From assembly GCF_001879205.1 (NCBI RefSeq), contig NZ_MLFK01000006.1, positions 496,001 to 560,000 on the forward strand: a stretch of 64,000 nt of DNA. The letters are read 5' to 3'. The notes under the pieces were generated by a model, which saw nothing but the letters and a program-made list of their open reading frames with translations, had not been told where the DNA came from and did not search any database. Shown here piece by piece: positions 38,901 to 47,420 of this stretch. This stretch comes from Flavobacterium johnsoniae (GTDB lineage Bacteria > Bacteroidota > Bacteroidia > Flavobacteriales > Flavobacteriaceae). Position 1 is the stretch's first letter. Each line of letters begins with the position of its first letter. A program made the translations under genes and the position numbers.

Positions 38901-41900
38901 ATATCTTTAATTTCTGCTGCTTTTGCTGCAATTGGCGTAATTACAATTTTGTCGATTTTGGTTTTAGAAACAACATCAATTTCATTATTGTATAAAGTTA
39001 TTTCTTTTAATAACTCCGCTTTTGTATAGGTTAATTCTTGAGAAACATCTCCGGCAGCAGTTTTTCTTATATCTACAATTTCGTAAACAGGCAGTTTAGC
39101 TCCTTCTTTAATAACTGAAGTATAAGCCTTTATTTTTACTTCTTTGGCCTGCGTCGTAAGTTTAAATACTGGTTCAATAGCCGATTGAGGAAAAATAATC
39201 TCTAATTCATTATAGTTTTTGAATGCTAGTGATTTAATGAATTTATGAGGATTTTTTTCTCCGGTAATACTCATGAAATCGCCTTCTATAACTTGGTTAT
39301 TTTCCAGGACTTCCGGAACTTCTCCAATTAATTTAAAAAACAATCCGTCAATTTTATCAGCCGTGTATTGTGTTGGAACATAATAACGTTGTCCAATTTT
39401 TTTTCTAAGGAAATCTGTATGTTCTTTTTTAATTTTATCAGATGGACAGAACAATTTTGAAGGTGTAATTCCGAATTGTTCCGGTACATGCCATCCTGGT
39501 TCTCCTGAGCTTAAAAATGAAAAAGGATCTGTGGCTAAAACACGAATACTGTCGTATTGGTCAATTGCTTTCTGCCATTGTGCCCAAGGTAAATTTGTGA
39601 CTTTACTTCGTTCTTTTTGTTCTACAACAGCTTCAAAAGGATGATAATCTTCCCAATTAGAACCATTCCATGATTTTAAATCAATCGATTTAATTTCATA
39701 TCTATGTTTAACCTGACGAATTGGTCTTCCGGCAATTTTTTCAACCGGTGGCATCATATCTGTATAGTTTTTAGCATCCCCGGTATATCCTCCAATTTTG
39801 TTAAATAATGATGGATCTGGTAATAAACCTTTAGCCATTTTAATATCGATATAAGTATCCAGCGGAATTGTATTTGTAATTAACTCTGCTTTTGGCATTC
39901 CGTTATAAAATTGAGCTTCATTATAGCCTTTCTCTTCTGACGTTTTGAAATAATCAAGAGCAAAAGCCTGGTTGGTAAGCATATGAACACCTTTTACATT
40001 TTCTAATGTTCTGTTATCCTGATCGTCTCCAAATGTTCCTTTAGGAAGCGGGCTGTATGGGGTACGATCCACAATTCGGTTAATATCCCATTGAAGTTCT
40101 ACCACAAAGTTTTTTCGAACTCTTACAAAAGCAATTTTTACACGAACACTTAATTCCAGTTTTGCATAAATTAGGAATGGCCTAAATGACTCAACTGAGA
40201 AAATGGTATCCAGGGCAATTTCGACATTAATAATCCAAAGTTTAATTTGAATACCGCCGCCAGCACTAATATAACCCCCCATTTGCGGACGTTTGAACGA
40301 AATTTTTCCGCCTAATTCTAAATATGCCCACAATTTTACTTTAGCCGGACCAAAGCTTTTTTCGAGTTTAAAGTCTAATCTGGCACCAGCCTCGATTCCC
40401 TGAGCCGAAAGCATGATAAAAGCCTTAGCAGAAAATAAAGTAAGGATTCTGGCCATGATTGGGTCTTTTCTGGATCCAATATTTACATACCAGGGTTTTT
40501 GGTTTTTAAAGAAGAATCCTGCCTCTAGTAAAGCATGAAGCTGGAAGATTTCCCCGCTGTCTTTAGGAATACTAAAATCTGCTCCGGCTGCCAGTTCTAA
40601 CGAATCATCTCCAAATGCAACCATAGCAAAGAAAGGAGGATTGCTAGGGTCATCTTCAATAAGACCTAATCGTCCGGCAATAACATTTAATCCTGCTTCG
40701 ATATAAAATAGGGTAGGAAGAGACAATAACAGCATGGCTCTTAAAGACAATACATGCCCGCCATCGGCAATGGTTCCAAAAGTAGCTCCGGCTCCAATAG
40801 AGAATGGCGATTTATACTGCATAGAGTCAGGCGGGCCGCTAAACTTATCGGTATTAATTCCAGGCTTTGGATGTTTGTAAAACTCATACCAGGAATTATC
40901 TTTATTTAATCCTGCAGCCTCTTTGGTTGCTACGTATCTATATCCTAACAAACCTCTAAAAGCAGAAATAGCAAGAAATCCTAACGGAATAGGTGTAGGC
41001 AGTTCGATATAAGCATTGACTAAAAATGCAGGATACTTAGGCATAAAACGCATGGCAACACCACCGGCAATTTTTGCTTTAGGCAGTTTTAAAGAAACCT
41101 GGCCTTTAAATTCTTGAGATTTTCCAGGTTCAGGAAGCGAAACCATACCGTTGATGATGGCCATTGCAGATGCTTCTGTAGCCGTTCCCGGAATGATTAA
41201 ATCAACTTTTATGGTTTGAATTCTGATAAACGAGTCTTCGTGGCCTTCCTCTGTACAGTAATAGTATTTGACACCTTCACCACGAGCATCAACTCCAAGC
41301 GGATTAATGCTGATAGCACCGTCAAAACCAAAGAAATTATATTTACGTCCGTTAATTTGGGTAGAACCAAAGTTTACGTTTGTAACCGACATTTTAACCG
41401 GACCAAGCTCTAATGAAAAGTTGATAGGAATTGGGATCGAACCTCCTTCGACCTCAATACTTCCGTCGCTGTAAATTCGAAGTTTTTCAATGTTAATTCC
41501 TTGTCCTTTCATTAATCGCTGCATGACAACGCTAGGGAACGAAACATAACATGAAGTTCCTACATAGTAATCTTTATCTTCTTTACCTAGTTCAAAACTG
41601 TAAAATTCAAAATCAACAAGCTTAAGTAAATTGGCACGAGGAGCTGTTTCTTTAGGAAAAGAAGCTGTAAGATTAAAATCGCCGTCATCGTATAAATGTC
41701 CTTCAAGAATGGCACTAAAAGGCCTTTCGGGTTCACCTTCTCGTATTATCTTAAGTTTTTCAAAAAGTAATTTTCCTTTAATATTAGAACCAATTACTTT
41801 GTTTTGTTTAAATGAAATATCAAATTTGTTGAAACCAATTTTGAAACCTTTTTCCGGAGAGCCAATGGTTTTCCAAAGTGTATTATCTAAATTTAATTCT

Positions 41901-43411
41901 GATAAAAAACTTTGATATTCCTTAGCATTACCAAAATTATAAGTTGTTGAGGACTTAATAGTGGTAGAAGCTAAGTTAGAAAGTGTTGTCAGAGATAGGG
42001 GATAATCAAAAGCATAAGGTTTTCCTTTGCTGTTTAATTCTTGTAAAAAGACAATTAAAGAGTCATAATCAGTGATTTCTTCTTTATTTACAACACCATC
42101 TTCATCTCTATCGAACATAGAGATTGGATAATTGAAATTGAACTTGTCATTAAAGTAATTAAATGTACTGCCCATACTTCGAACGGTCTCCAGGTAAATA
42201 TTTCCCGAAAGACCGCCAGAACCTACTAATAAATCTGAAGCACCAATTCGTAGTGTTTTGTTTTCATTTTCAGGACTTGTTTTAGGATCATGAAACCATT
42301 TTGAAGGCAGTGTAACCGAAACGGCGCGGGCATAAACTCCAACGAAATCATTAGGACGCCCATCAGCATCTGCTTCAGGAATATTGGTTTTCTTACTTAA
42401 ATCGACTTTTAAAGTATCTAATTGAAGAATTAAACCGGTATTACCAATCATCGCAAATGTAGAAGGACTTAAACTTCCTCCTAATTCCAGCTGATAACCA
42501 ATTCCGGCTTCAGTATCAGCATATAATTGTGCTTTACCAAATACAAACATTGATTTAGCACTGGGATCTATGTAAGGACTACCGTCTCCATTTATTGGTC
42601 TTAATACATTTTGAGGAAACTCAATACCTGCACTCAAGGCTAATGTAGCTTTGGCTTTTGGAGTAATGATTCTTTTAATATGAGCTTCGATACCATCTGG
42701 AGCAATGATATTATAGAACTCCTGCAGTTTTTGCTTCGTTGTGTTTAAATCTTCATTTAAAATGTAAGTCGCAAACAGCAATAACGGAATTGTCTCTGTA
42801 ATAACCGTATTGGTGTTGATAAGCGTGATTATGCTATTAATAGATTGTTCAACACCTTCAGGTAGTTTTAGTTTTTGTTCTTCAGGAAAATTCAAAAGCC
42901 CGTTAATATCATCTAAAAGCGTTTCATATTTTGTTTTTCCATCTTCGGCTTCAACAAAAATGTTCAGCATGTGGGCTACGACCTGTTCTTCGCTGATGCG
43001 GAAAACCTGCAAGCCTACAGAATAAAAATCTTTTACCGAAAAGGAGAAATTGCTGGAACTGAAAGTCTTGAGGAAAGCTAAAATTTCCCACTGATATTCT
43101 AAAGTAATAGGGAATGAGGAAATCGTAGAATCTCCATCAGGATCTGGATTAAGAACAAGTCCTAAACCAAATGGCAGTGGAAGAGCCAGTCTTTCGCTGG
43201 TAACGATATCAAGGCTGTAAAAAGCCGAGTCACCGCGGTATCCTTTAGAATATTGTAAGTTTTTGTAGTGAATTTTATCAAAGATGGCATTTAAACCATT
43301 TTCGACAAACGATAAAAATTCAGGTAAATCGTCTACAGTAATTATCTCCGATAGTCTCGGATAATATCTTGCTGCAGGAATCGGCACCGCAGGAATAGGA
43401 TTAGTTGGCAT
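35972..43411 (-). CDS. Giant protein (2479 aa), function unknown
   Basis: Largest gene of the window and not recognised. The start ATG at 43411 gives a proline-rich N-terminus (MPTNPIPAVPIPAARYYPRL) and no signal peptide. Residues ~250-1150 are beta-rich with many glycines (TEAGIGYQLELGGSLS, PTPIPLGFLAISAFRGLLGY), reminiscent of large barrel- or sheet-like proteins. Two loops match the EF-hand calcium pattern: DRDEDGVVNKEE at about 434-445 and DVNQNKEVDEKE at about 2248-2259. Residues ~1650-1950 look like a propeller (repeated short strands with ILNSNGAILRERL-type turns). First gene after a 515-base leader containing a shared regulatory-like motif. Confidence 0.75.
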   Translation of the reverse strand: MPTNPIPAVPIPAARYYPRLSEIITVDDLPEFLSFVENGLNAIFDKIHYKNLQYSKGYRGDSAFYSLDIVTSERLALPLPFGLGLVLNPDPDGDSTISSFPITLEYQWEILAFLKTFSSSNFSFSVKDFYSVGLQVFRISEEQVVAHMLNIFVEAEDGKTKYETLLDDINGLLNFPEEQKLKLPEGVEQSINSIITLINTNTVITETIPLLLFATYILNEDLNTTKQKLQEFYNIIAPDGIEAHIKRIITPKAKATLALSAGIEFPQNVLRPINGDGSPYIDPSAKSMFVFGKAQLYADTEAGIGYQLELGGSLSPSTFAMIGNTGLILQLDTLKVDLSKKTNIPEADADGRPNDFVGVYARAVSVTLPSKWFHDPKTSPENENKTLRIGASDLLVGSGGLSGNIYLETVRSMGSTFNYFNDKFNFNYPISMFDRDEDGVVNKEEITDYDSLIVFLQELNSKGKPYAFDYPLSLTTLSNLASTTIKSSTTYNFGNAKEYQSFLSELNLDNTLWKTIGSPEKGFKIGFNKFDISFKQNKVIGSNIKGKLLFEKLKIIREGEPERPFSAILEGHLYDDGDFNLTASFPKETAPRANLLKLVDFEFYSFELGKEDKDYYVGTSCYVSFPSVVMQRLMKGQGINIEKLRIYSDGSIEVEGGSIPIPINFSLELGPVKMSVTNVNFGSTQINGRKYNFFGFDGAISINPLGVDARGEGVKYYYCTEEGHEDSFIRIQTIKVDLIIPGTATEASAMAIINGMVSLPEPGKSQEFKGQVSLKLPKAKIAGGVAMRFMPKYPAFLVNAYIELPTPIPLGFLAISAFRGLLGYRYVATKEAAGLNKDNSWYEFYKHPKPGINTDKFSGPPDSMQYKSPFSIGAGATFGTIADGGHVLSLRAMLLLSLPTLFYIEAGLNVIAGRLGLIEDDPSNPPFFAMVAFGDDSLELAAGADFSIPKDSGEIFQLHALLEAGFFFKNQKPWYVNIGSRKDPIMARILTLFSAKAFIMLSAQGIEAGARLDFKLEKSFGPAKVKLWAYLELGGKISFKRPQMGGYISAGGGIQIKLWIINVEIALDTIFSVESFRPFLIYAKLELSVRVKIAFVRVRKNFVVELQWDINRIVDRTPYSPLPKGTFGDDQDNRTLENVKGVHMLTNQAFALDYFKTSEEKGYNEAQFYNGMPKAELITNTIPLDTYIDIKMAKGLLPDPSLFNKIGGYTGDAKNYTDMMPPVEKIAGRPIRQVKHRYEIKSIDLKSWNGSNWEDYHPFEAVVEQKERSKVTNLPWAQWQKAIDQYDSIRVLATDPFSFLSSGEPGWHVPEQFGITPSKLFCPSDKIKKEHTDFLRKKIGQRYYVPTQYTADKIDGLFFKLIGEVPEVLENNQVIEGDFMSITGEKNPHKFIKSLAFKNYNELEIIFPQSAIEPVFKLTTQAKEVKIKAYTSVIKEGAKLPVYEIVDIRKTAAGDVSQELTYTKAELLKEITLYNNEIDVVSKTKIDKIVITPIAAKAAEIKDIRNQIAALFDTTYTSANGDFEMSGPRDLEKYDLLIAKLNELKANAGNDNIQEETPNALTFTRYYGYKGRDLYAFDKVVKYNDTYIISFHPQANTTVLLQINSNGAILRERLLNGVITSMQVVNGKLLITQALKAAQCKGIGEAIIDLDFIIGCESSIDAMALIELDDELSLITGVQYLNSYSLGFNKVLPLANNELLWINTLENEIQINWINGSDRALMQRVKINGTAIKVLQHNDTEFSLITKDKKIIRFNLNTNTKAISVTDTKVLSDASVSEIIDAIITDGKTLVTVQFSNGKFGLAQITGNSLDIVKQDTIFDSAIYLSNKTLADNSIIAYNKDYLFVFGSALELIRLIKRGTTIENASIIHIQNEPSANEILMLSSKPKEKGVYFSLFNNQFDNCSLYAAENVTLSTSVSALTTGATSLTALSLTANVAYNKGTKNSKLITVNDTICSNGYADEDPELDYTTSVQSIEWLSKESYFHNTTIPSIEAVQENREAMEAAVRNTVQPIWRPNTTYCLEFKLTDTVDEKKATDFNYFYGFKTLGPIGHFPVPDPIPEPVLPGELPPAKNELTDLSKSPLTSLRQYLDYNRSYPNADGSLLQSKPVFYGNEQCKISMFFTSPYVYHMFKGWSDYGEKRGEIQGSLNLIIKDPLNDTLIPYPLPEEGTVTVNYPRAIEKNAKWVSDNDPRIPLGIQLVNNFINAHPEMKCKLLGDPLQPKSLGYEVKLTDLQPSKLYTVLANNYFDVNQNKEVDEKENVLVHQYGFQTSRYKNFEEQIQSYNIDTATERKALFDVNVNVNQEQIDALYHLVAAKTEVNALSDAMILKYQHSFDRAIEGVLKLSPLDPAQNTEVNKIIDTNTGKIIALLIRNPEPFNIPKIPLKEIQDTISVVTITEGEKKEYTKKDAYKVLHSKDYAQVLIMHDDKFIVEPNLSIMFDYRMWNNEVIALNETRVLTSSIDKQDIQVQLQAESENINL

Positions 43412-43866
43412 ATTCTAATGTGTTTTTGACTTTAATTTTGTTCATATTCTGAATGATTAAATTGTAGTTGCATCAAACCAATCTTAGCATTTAAAGGCAT
43501 AATTTTTTTGGTTAGTTGTGTAGTTAATCTGCGTTGATTTATCCAAGGTTGATAACACTTTATAAAAGTTTTTTTTTAGGATTTTTAGCACTGTTTATTC
43601 CTTTTGATAGTGTAAAGATCAGCCTAAATAAGGGGTTTAAAAAGCAGGTGCTTAGTGGTTTAACACGGGTGTTCTGGGACTTTACAGAGTTGTAAAGTAA
43701 GTGGGTGGGGAATTAAGTTTTAACTTTGAAAAAGTAAGTAAAAGAGCTGGAGACTAGTGTTTTTTAGTTTCCGAAATATATTCCAGATAAGAATTTCCTG
43801 TGTGAAGAATGCTGTTTTTTTTAGATTTTTTATTCTTTGAAGTATTTAAAGAATTACAATAGAAAT
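43412..43866. other. Long leader before the giant-protein operon
   Basis: No gene seen. It holds the 33-bp motif shared with the lysis cassette leader (43669-43701) and otherwise AT-rich DNA. A leader of this size before a very large operon suggests a promoter plus regulated untranslated region. Confidence 0.5.
43669..43701 (-). promoter_or_regulatory. Shared 33-bp motif, copy before giant-protein operon
   Basis: Matches 28 of 33 bases with 54947-54979. The core is an inverted repeat CTTTACA-n4-TGTAAAG followed by AAG. It lies about 260 bases upstream of the 2479-aa gene. The other copy lies about 190 bases upstream of the lysis genes, so both late-type transcription units carry it. Candidate operator or activator site. 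Confidence 0.5.
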
Positions 43867-43900
43867 CAAAAAAGAAACAAATGAAGGAGTTTCTTTTTTG
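43867..43900 (-). terminator. Terminator of the 380-aa fibre-like gene
   Basis: A perfect 12-bp stem (CAAAAAAGAAAC / GTTTCTTTTTTG) with a 10-base loop, 27 bases past the stop at 43927. The T-rich side of the stem serves as the 3' tract on the minus strand. It separates the toxin/fibre genes from the giant-protein operon. Confidence 0.8.
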
Positions 43901-43926
43901 ACTTGATTGTTAAATTGAACAGATCT

Positions 43927-45069
43927 CTATCTTATAGTTTCTAAATAAATAGCTAAACTATTTAAACGAATTAGTTTTGACTTATTTTGTCCTTTTATAT
44001 TAGTTGAATCATCGTATGTAACAGTATTTACAAAAACAAAACTAAAAGAAGCTTCAGATGCTCCAAATGTTCTGGTATTTAATTCATCACGTAAATAGTA
44101 TGTAGCTTCTCCATTCGTTGTAACGCCATCCTTTATGTTTTGTGTAAAAAAACTTAAAGTTGACCATTGGGCTAGTGCTAAATTAGAATTTTGTATTTGA
44201 GTTATAAAGGCACTCTGGTAATTTTTTAATCCATTATTTTTTAATCCTGAAAATTCGATTATTTTGACTTGATTAGTTGTAGAAATACCAGTATAGTTGG
44301 ATGAAAAAAGACCATTATTTATTTTTAAGTAAATTTCTGTTTTAGCATCTGTTGGTTCAATATTTCCTAATGATGGACTAGTTGTTGAAAAATAAACTTC
44401 ATTAATAAGATTTAATCTTAAAACTGAAGAATTTTTAATACTTCCAATCTTAGTGTTTAGTGAAGTGGATTGATTGGTAGCTGATATTGGTCCACTTATA
44501 TTTGTTTGGATAAGGCCTGGTGTTTTATACGGAACTAACACTATTTGATCTGCAGTTGTAAGTATTCGTGACCGAATCCCCAAATTTGTTTCCCATAACT
44601 GACCATTTTCGTCACGTTCAATAGCTCCATTTTGATATGGGGATGTTAAAGTACCATTAGGAATAATCAATGGAGGAATATCTTTAGTACCAGATCTCAA
44701 TGTTACTTTATTAGAAAAATTCCAGGCTCCGGAAATAGTCTGGGTTTGAGACTTAACCCACTGCCACCAATTAAATAATTTCGATCTGCTTACTATTTTA
44801 TTGTCTTCAGAGATAGAAGTGTTAATCTGCGTTTCTGCATCAGACGCAAGATTTACGGTTTTATTATTAATCATATCTTTTAATACTTTCCCTTGTCTGG
44901 CGTCGAGGGTTTTACCTTCGGAGGTGCAGTCAAGGGCATTGTAGTTTTCGGTTTGTAGATTGTTTGCATCGCTAAACTCTAATTCACCATTCAGGTTTGT
45001 TTTTAAGATTTTGTTAGGTTGATTTGTTTCTAAATCTGCCACTTTAATTCTGTTGTGATTTGTACTCAT
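43927..45069 (-). CDS. Fibre-like protein, NHNRIKV module (380 aa)
   Basis: Begins with the shared module (NHNRIKVADLETNQPNKILK, NLNGELEF), then a helical segment (DARQGKVLKDMINNKTVNLA), GAWNFSNKVTLRSGTKDIPP typical of phage fibre shafts, and a C-terminal beta-rich domain of about 200 residues that I do not recognise (TTSPSLGNIEPTDAKTEIYL, ... IYLETIR). No signal peptide. It sits apart from the other two members of the family, at the end of the immunity array. Likely a fibre or adhesin part. Confidence 0.7.
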   Translation of the reverse strand: MSTNHNRIKVADLETNQPNKILKTNLNGELEFSDANNLQTENYNALDCTSEGKTLDARQGKVLKDMINNKTVNLASDAETQINTSISEDNKIVSRSKLFNWWQWVKSQTQTISGAWNFSNKVTLRSGTKDIPPLIIPNGTLTSPYQNGAIERDENGQLWETNLGIRSRILTTADQIVLVPYKTPGLIQTNISGPISATNQSTSLNTKIGSIKNSSVLRLNLINEVYFSTTSPSLGNIEPTDAKTEIYLKINNGLFSSNYTGISTTNQVKIIEFSGLKNNGLKNYQSAFITQIQNSNLALAQWSTLSFFTQNIKDGVTTNGEATYYLRDELNTRTFGASEASFSFVFVNTVTYDDSTNIKGQNKSKLIRLNSLAIYLETIR

Positions 45070-45353
45070 TTTTAATTAATTATTACGGGTTTAAAAATTA
45101 CAGGCGTGTATTCAGTTATTTTAGGGGAAACCGTAATTGATTCGGGATGTACAAAGACAGCCTGAAAAATTATTGTTTTAAAAATTGTGTTAGTGGCGTC
45201 ACAATAGGTTTTTATTTTACCAATGCTGTAAAACAAAGAAATAAGGTTTGGATATTGGCTTAGATATAGCCAATAGTAGAGCAGGGAAACTTATGGATTA
45301 AGTTTCCGAATTGAGGTTTTTAAAATGTGATTTTTTGTTTTTTCGCTTTAAGA

Positions 45354-45383
45354 CAACTCAAAGATTTTTTGGTCTTTGAGTTG
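45354..45383. terminator. Stem-loop downstream of the immunity array
   Basis: A perfect 11-bp stem (CAACTCAAAGA / TCTTTGAGTTG) with an 8-base loop. It lies about 155 bases past the stop of the SUKH-like gene on the minus strand. It is likely a terminator for the toxin-immunity unit. Confidence 0.6.
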
Positions 45384-45403
45384 CTTTATTTAAAACATAT
45401 TTT

Positions 45404-45535
45404 TCACGAGCGAGTAATAAGTAGGGATGCTTCGCACAGCAATTTTGAACACTTTGTAGAGCTGGTGCAATTAAGCTTTTCAACACAAAACAGCTTTGCG
45501 TTGACGAGCGGACGCTCGCACCAGTGGGAGATATT
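45404..45535. repeat. REP-like palindromic element (degenerate)
   Basis: Begins with CACGAGCGAGT and ends with ACGAGCGGACGCTCGCACCAG, resembling the arms of the element at 47421-47557 but diverged. It lies directly after the SUKH-like gene, between it and the stem-loop. Part of the series of such elements in the immunity array. The whole gap 45070-45538 holds no gene. Confidence 0.55.
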
Positions 45536-45538
45536 TAT

Positions 45539-46015
45539 TTAGAAAGGATTGTATCCTTTTTTTACCATGTCTACATGTACCTTTATGAAATCTGATAAAG
45601 TCCTTTTTAGACTTGTAAAAGGCAAAATATCATTTCTGGTTGGTAAATGAGCTTGGTAAACTGTAGGGTTATCACCTTCATCTAAATAAACATATAAAAA
45701 TTGTTCACCTGGGTTGTGAGCATCAATAGCAAAAAAAGGTCTTGTTATATTTCTATTATAATCTGATAGCCATTCCCTAACTTCTGTTTGTAAAACTTCT
45801 TGAGGATCACCCAAATAGTCTAAAACATAACAATATTTACCTGCAAGAAACAATAATTCTCTAAGTGCTTGTGGAAATAAATTACCATTATTATAAAATT
45901 GTTCTAAATTTTCTATTTCTTCAATAGAAATTGGCTCTAACGTTCCTTTGTAATCTTGATCGTTCGGATATGCAGAAGGATTGTCTCTTAAATATTTTAA
46001 AAAGTTTATTTCCAT
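45539..46015 (-). CDS. SMI1/KNR4 (SUKH)-like immunity protein
   Basis: About 158 aa from the ATG at 46015 (MEINFLKYLRDNPSAYP); an ATG 36 bases further upstream is possible but would read into the repeat region. The pattern of the SUKH superfamily is visible: ISIEEIENLEQFYNNGNLFP, ALRELLFLAGKY, then strands ending in FLYVYLDEGDNPTVYQ. SUKH proteins neutralise toxins of polymorphic toxin systems. No toxin gene is intact next to it; upstream lie a REP-like element and a toxin-linker remnant, so it is an orphan immunity gene. Confidence 0.72.
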   Translation of the reverse strand: MEINFLKYLRDNPSAYPNDQDYKGTLEPISIEEIENLEQFYNNGNLFPQALRELLFLAGKYCYVLDYLGDPQEVLQTEVREWLSDYNRNITRPFFAIDAHNPGEQFLYVYLDEGDNPTVYQAHLPTRNDILPFTSLKRTLSDFIKVHVDMVKKGYNPF

Positions 46016-46044
46016 ATTTATTGTTTTATTAATTCTGACAACTG

Positions 46045-46185
46045 GTTGCAAATCCGCGCTATCGTTGCGGAGCTATATTTGCGCGATCGGGTTACAGAAG
46101 ATTCGATTATATCCATATCTAAAAACATTTTTCATAATCGTACAAATTTTGTATTTACGAGCGGGACGCTCGTGATAGCGAGGGA
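46045..46185. repeat. REP-like palindromic element
   Basis: Contains a ~40-base segment (CGCTATCGTTGCGGAGCTA and GCGCGATCGGG) that matches the right arm of the element at 46673-46875, and on its other side ACGAGCGGGACGCTCGTG, a close relative of the arms at 47421-47557. It occupies the place where a toxin domain would be expected, between the linker remnant and the SUKH-like gene. Confidence 0.6.
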
Positions 46186-46276
46186 AAATGTGCTGATATA
46201 AATGAAAAGACCCAAAATATTCAGGAATGGTCTCGCCAGCAGTGTATGTGTCTTTAAGAGGATCTAAATTCAAGCC
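46186..46276 (-). pseudogene. Remnant of toxin linker (YFGSFHLYQ)
   Basis: The minus-strand frame reads LKDTYTAGETIPEYFGSFHL then YQHIFP. This matches the 1086-aa toxin around residues 505-535 (DTYAGAF..., EYFGSFHLYQQI). After the linker the frame runs into the REP-like element. A leftover of a displaced toxin C-terminal module. Confidence 0.65.
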
Positions 46277-46595
46277 ATTCAATCAATAATAATTTTAAGT
46301 CATCCATGTGGATTGTTTTATGCCCGTCAATCCAAAAGTAAGGAGTGATAAAATTGACATCAAATACTGATAATTCTTCCGCACTATCAAGAAATGATGG
46401 ATCGTAAAGCTGATTATTTTGTATTAACTGAAGTGTTTCTATTAAATGATTAATAACAGCTTTAGGTAAAAATTGAATAATATTTAGCCTTGTATAATTA
46501 CCACTTGCATTGCTTGAATCTAAAATGTATGCCAATTCATTAAAAGCCCCCATTTTCTTGTAAAATTTTAAATTTAGCTCTTCTTGTTTCTTCAT
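46254..46595 (-). CDS. Probable orphan immunity protein
   Basis: 113 aa, family not recognised. Soluble, acidic and mainly helical (LPKAVINHLIETLQLIQNNQ, DDLKLLLIEWLEF), with no signal or membrane segment. The call rests on position: it follows a linker remnant and a REP-like element and is followed by another linker remnant, the same order as the other genes in this array. Its end overlaps the next remnant by about 20 bases. Confidence 0.6.
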   Translation of the reverse strand: MKKQEELNLKFYKKMGAFNELAYILDSSNASGNYTRLNIIQFLPKAVINHLIETLQLIQNNQLYDPSFLDSAEELSVFDVNFITPYFWIDGHKTIHMDDLKLLLIEWLEFRSS

Positions 46596-46672
46596 ATTAT
46601 TATTGTTTTAAGGATTATACTGCTTAACAATTGTCATCAAAGATAAATGATTTACCTGTAGTGTTCCTGTTA

Positions 46673-46875
46673 CCCCGATCGCGCAGATTTACTCTCAATC
46701 GTTAGCGCGGATTTGCAATCTGTGCCCGCAACAGTAATATAAACAACAAATCATTAAAACAAAAGTCACACAAATTAATGCTTTTGTATACCTTACAAAG
46801 AAAACAAACCAATCTTTGCGGGCACAGATTGCAAATCTGCGCTATCGTTGCGGAGCTAAATCTGCGCGATCGGGG
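46673..46875. repeat. REP-like element with two long inverted arms
   Basis: Arms of about 58-60 bases (46673-46730 and 46816-46875) are imperfect inverted copies: CCCCGATCGCGCAGATTT on one side answers AAATCTGCGCGATCGGGG on the other, and GCAATCTGTGCCCGC answers GCGGGCACAGATTGC. About 85 bases of AT-rich DNA lie between. It fills the gap between a linker remnant and the 113-aa gene. The whole gene-free stretch 46596-46944 holds only this element, the remnant and short flanks. Confidence 0.7.
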
Positions 46876-46943
46876 AAAATTTGCTGATATAAATGAAAAG
46901 ACCCAAAATATTCAGGAATGCTCGCGCCAGCAGTGGCAATAAA
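46842..46943 (-). pseudogene. Second remnant of toxin linker
   Basis: Reads TAGASIPEYFGSFHLYQQIF then PDRADLAPQR and stop. The DNA from about 46875 to 46935 is nearly identical to the remnant at 46186-46244 and shares a 30-base core with the toxin gene at 49702-49742. No start codon. It follows the 114-aa gene and runs directly into the REP-like arm. Confidence 0.65.
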
Positions 46944-46944
46944 G

Positions 46945-47289
46945 TTATTCTAATTCAATAAACAATTGGTTGTTGTTTTGAATGCTGGAAGCGCAAATTT
47001 GTTTAATAGCATTATAAACAGGTAATAAATTTTGCGGAACATTGTTTTCTATTAACAAAAGTTGATTTTTAAATTCTTCTTTTCGTTTGCATTCCCATTG
47101 TCCATCATACCACCCTTCACATTTGAAATAGTTATGCATTACACTTTCTTTATTGTATTGAGCCGATGGAATTAATGATAAAACTTCATTAAAATGAAAT
47201 TGAAGAATCTTAACTTCAAATATTACTAAGTTATTACTTGTTTTTTCATTTAAAACAATACTTAGCTCACCAGTATATTCGGAATACAA
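46945..47289 (-). pseudogene. Immunity-like gene, probably frameshifted at its start
   Basis: The open frame (114 codons) has no ATG; it could start at a TTG at 47289 (LYSEYTGELSIVLNE). An ATG at 47306, 1 base after the stop of the upstream toxin tail, reads MQKIDF and then goes out of frame at a run of five T (A5 at 47288-47292). One more T would fuse it to give MQKIDFLYSEYTGELSI. The protein is small, soluble and ends ...NNQLFIELE, like an immunity protein. Family not recognised. It may be a mutated orphan, or still use the TTG. Confidence 0.55.
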
Positions 47290-47307
47290 AAATCTATTTT
47301 TTGCATA

Positions 47308-47420
47308 TTATTTTACTTTAAAGTGACTATCATTTAATATTTTTATTTCTAATGGAGTGGCAGTTCCTAATCGTTGATTCGTTATTGCATCATAATATAA
47401 GTGTCCTCTAATCCAACCCT
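47308..47420 (-). pseudogene. C-terminal tail of a lost toxin
   Basis: The minus-strand frame reads GWIRGHLYYDAITNQRLGTA, then TPLEIKILNDSHFKVK and a TAA at 47308-47310. The 5' side is cut exactly at the REP-like element. It ends 1 base before the ATG of the next immunity-like gene, the usual spacing of a toxin and its immunity gene. I do not recognise the toxin type. Confidence 0.6.

Noticed and set aside
31087..43025. Short plus-strand open frames inside the giant genes
   Set aside because: All are short, lack recognisable domains and run antisense to long, domain-bearing frames.
46045..46875. A CRISPR array or tRNA cluster in the palindrome-rich segment
   Set aside because: The repeats are few, inverted, of unequal length and lack regular spacers; no cloverleaf could be drawn.
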